Shown: positions 33,247 through 33,296 of the stretch, in pieces
Layout of the letters: the number at the start of each line of letters is the position of its first letter
Numbering within the stretch: position 1 is the first letter of the stretch
Source: an uncultured Eubacterium sp.
Lineage (GTDB): Bacteria > Bacillota > Clostridia > Oscillospirales > Acutalibacteraceae
Length of the DNA stretch: 33,296 nucleotides
Assembly: GCF_945980375.1 (NCBI RefSeq)
Contig: NZ_CAMFQO010000019.1
Location: forward strand, 1-33,296
Reading direction: 5' to 3'
The notes under the pieces: model-generated
What the model was told of the DNA's origin: nothing
The model's input: only the letters and a program-made list of their open reading frames with translations
The model's database searches: none
Position numbers and translations under genes: made by a program

Positions 33247-33296
33247 TGATATAATATAAAAAACAGCAATGCTGAAAGGCTACGGTGATTTTATGA
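33247..33296 (+). promoter_or_regulatory. Divergent promoter and probable gene start at the window edge
   Basis: An extended -10, TGATATAAT (33247-33255), without a good -35 box, is followed by GAAAGGCTACGGTGATTTT and ATG at 33293-33295, the last codon in the window. The coding region itself is not visible, so this start is tentative. Confidence 0.4.

Noticed and set aside
1-33296. CRISPR array, tRNA or rRNA genes, transposase genes, replication origin
   Set aside because: Looked for by eye on both strands: no regularly spaced repeats, no recognisable tRNA or rRNA segments and no transposase or integrase ORF were found.

Overview
The window looks like a low-to-moderate GC, spore-forming anaerobic clostridium, probably of the gut Ruminococcaceae/Oscillospiraceae type. 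The evidence is a spoVAD gene, an oxygen-sensitive class III ribonucleotide reductase (nrdD), myo-inositol genes, AAGGAGG-type ribosome binding sites and Clostridia-style palindromic repeats. No species can be named from the sequence alone. Bases 1-43 are not genomic: they are an Illumina Nextera i7 adapter left on the contig end, so biology starts at base 44 and the first gene is cut there.

Layout. (1) 44-14266, all on the minus strand: an extracellular or capsular polysaccharide operon read from a sigma-A-like promoter at 14338-14367. It starts with the initiating sugar-phosphate transferase (13631-14266). Next come three overlapping genes (HpcH/HpaI-type aldolase, D-2-hydroxyacid dehydrogenase, asparagine-synthase-like protein without the glutaminase cysteine). 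Then follow glycosyltransferases of families 2 and 4, an EpsG-like polymerase, two left-handed beta-helix acyltransferases and a CDP-glycerol glycerophosphotransferase. The operon is visibly more AT-rich than its surroundings and runs off the contig. No flippase is visible. (2) 14414-18154, minus: spoVAD, a YdcF/DUF218 membrane protein and the infC-rpmI-rplT translation operon. The last has a good promoter, a terminator-like leader hairpin, an AUC start for infC, and a 273-bp MITE-like palindromic insertion between rpmI and rplT. (3) 18170-22416, minus: iolG-iolD-iolE and a small Gln/Pro-rich membrane protein. (4) 22466-25410, minus: a TSCPD-domain protein, a GH36-like glycosidase and signal peptidase I. 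(5) 25462-29693, minus: nrdD under a promoter carrying two NrdR-box-like sites, a secreted Big2/M14 metallopeptidase, and a frameshifted small ORF ending against a palindromic repeat. (6) 29837-32425, plus: a sensor kinase/response regulator pair followed by an L-lactate dehydrogenase remnant that runs into hairpins and a second repeat copy. (7) 32481-33296: a GtrA-like membrane protein and a 50-aa basic protein on the minus strand, with a divergent promoter for a gene that begins at the window edge.

How the parts work together. The polysaccharide operon encodes most of what is needed to start, extend, decorate and polymerise a phosphoglycerol-containing, acylated glycan. The aldolase/dehydrogenase/ligase trio is the best candidate for something undescribed: it could make a 2-hydroxyacid and attach it by an amide bond, perhaps to an amino sugar. 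This is inference from gene families and tight translational coupling, not shown by the sequence. The second highlight is the mobile palindrome inside the otherwise highly conserved rpmI-rplT spacer. No tRNA, rRNA, CRISPR array, transposase or replication origin was seen.
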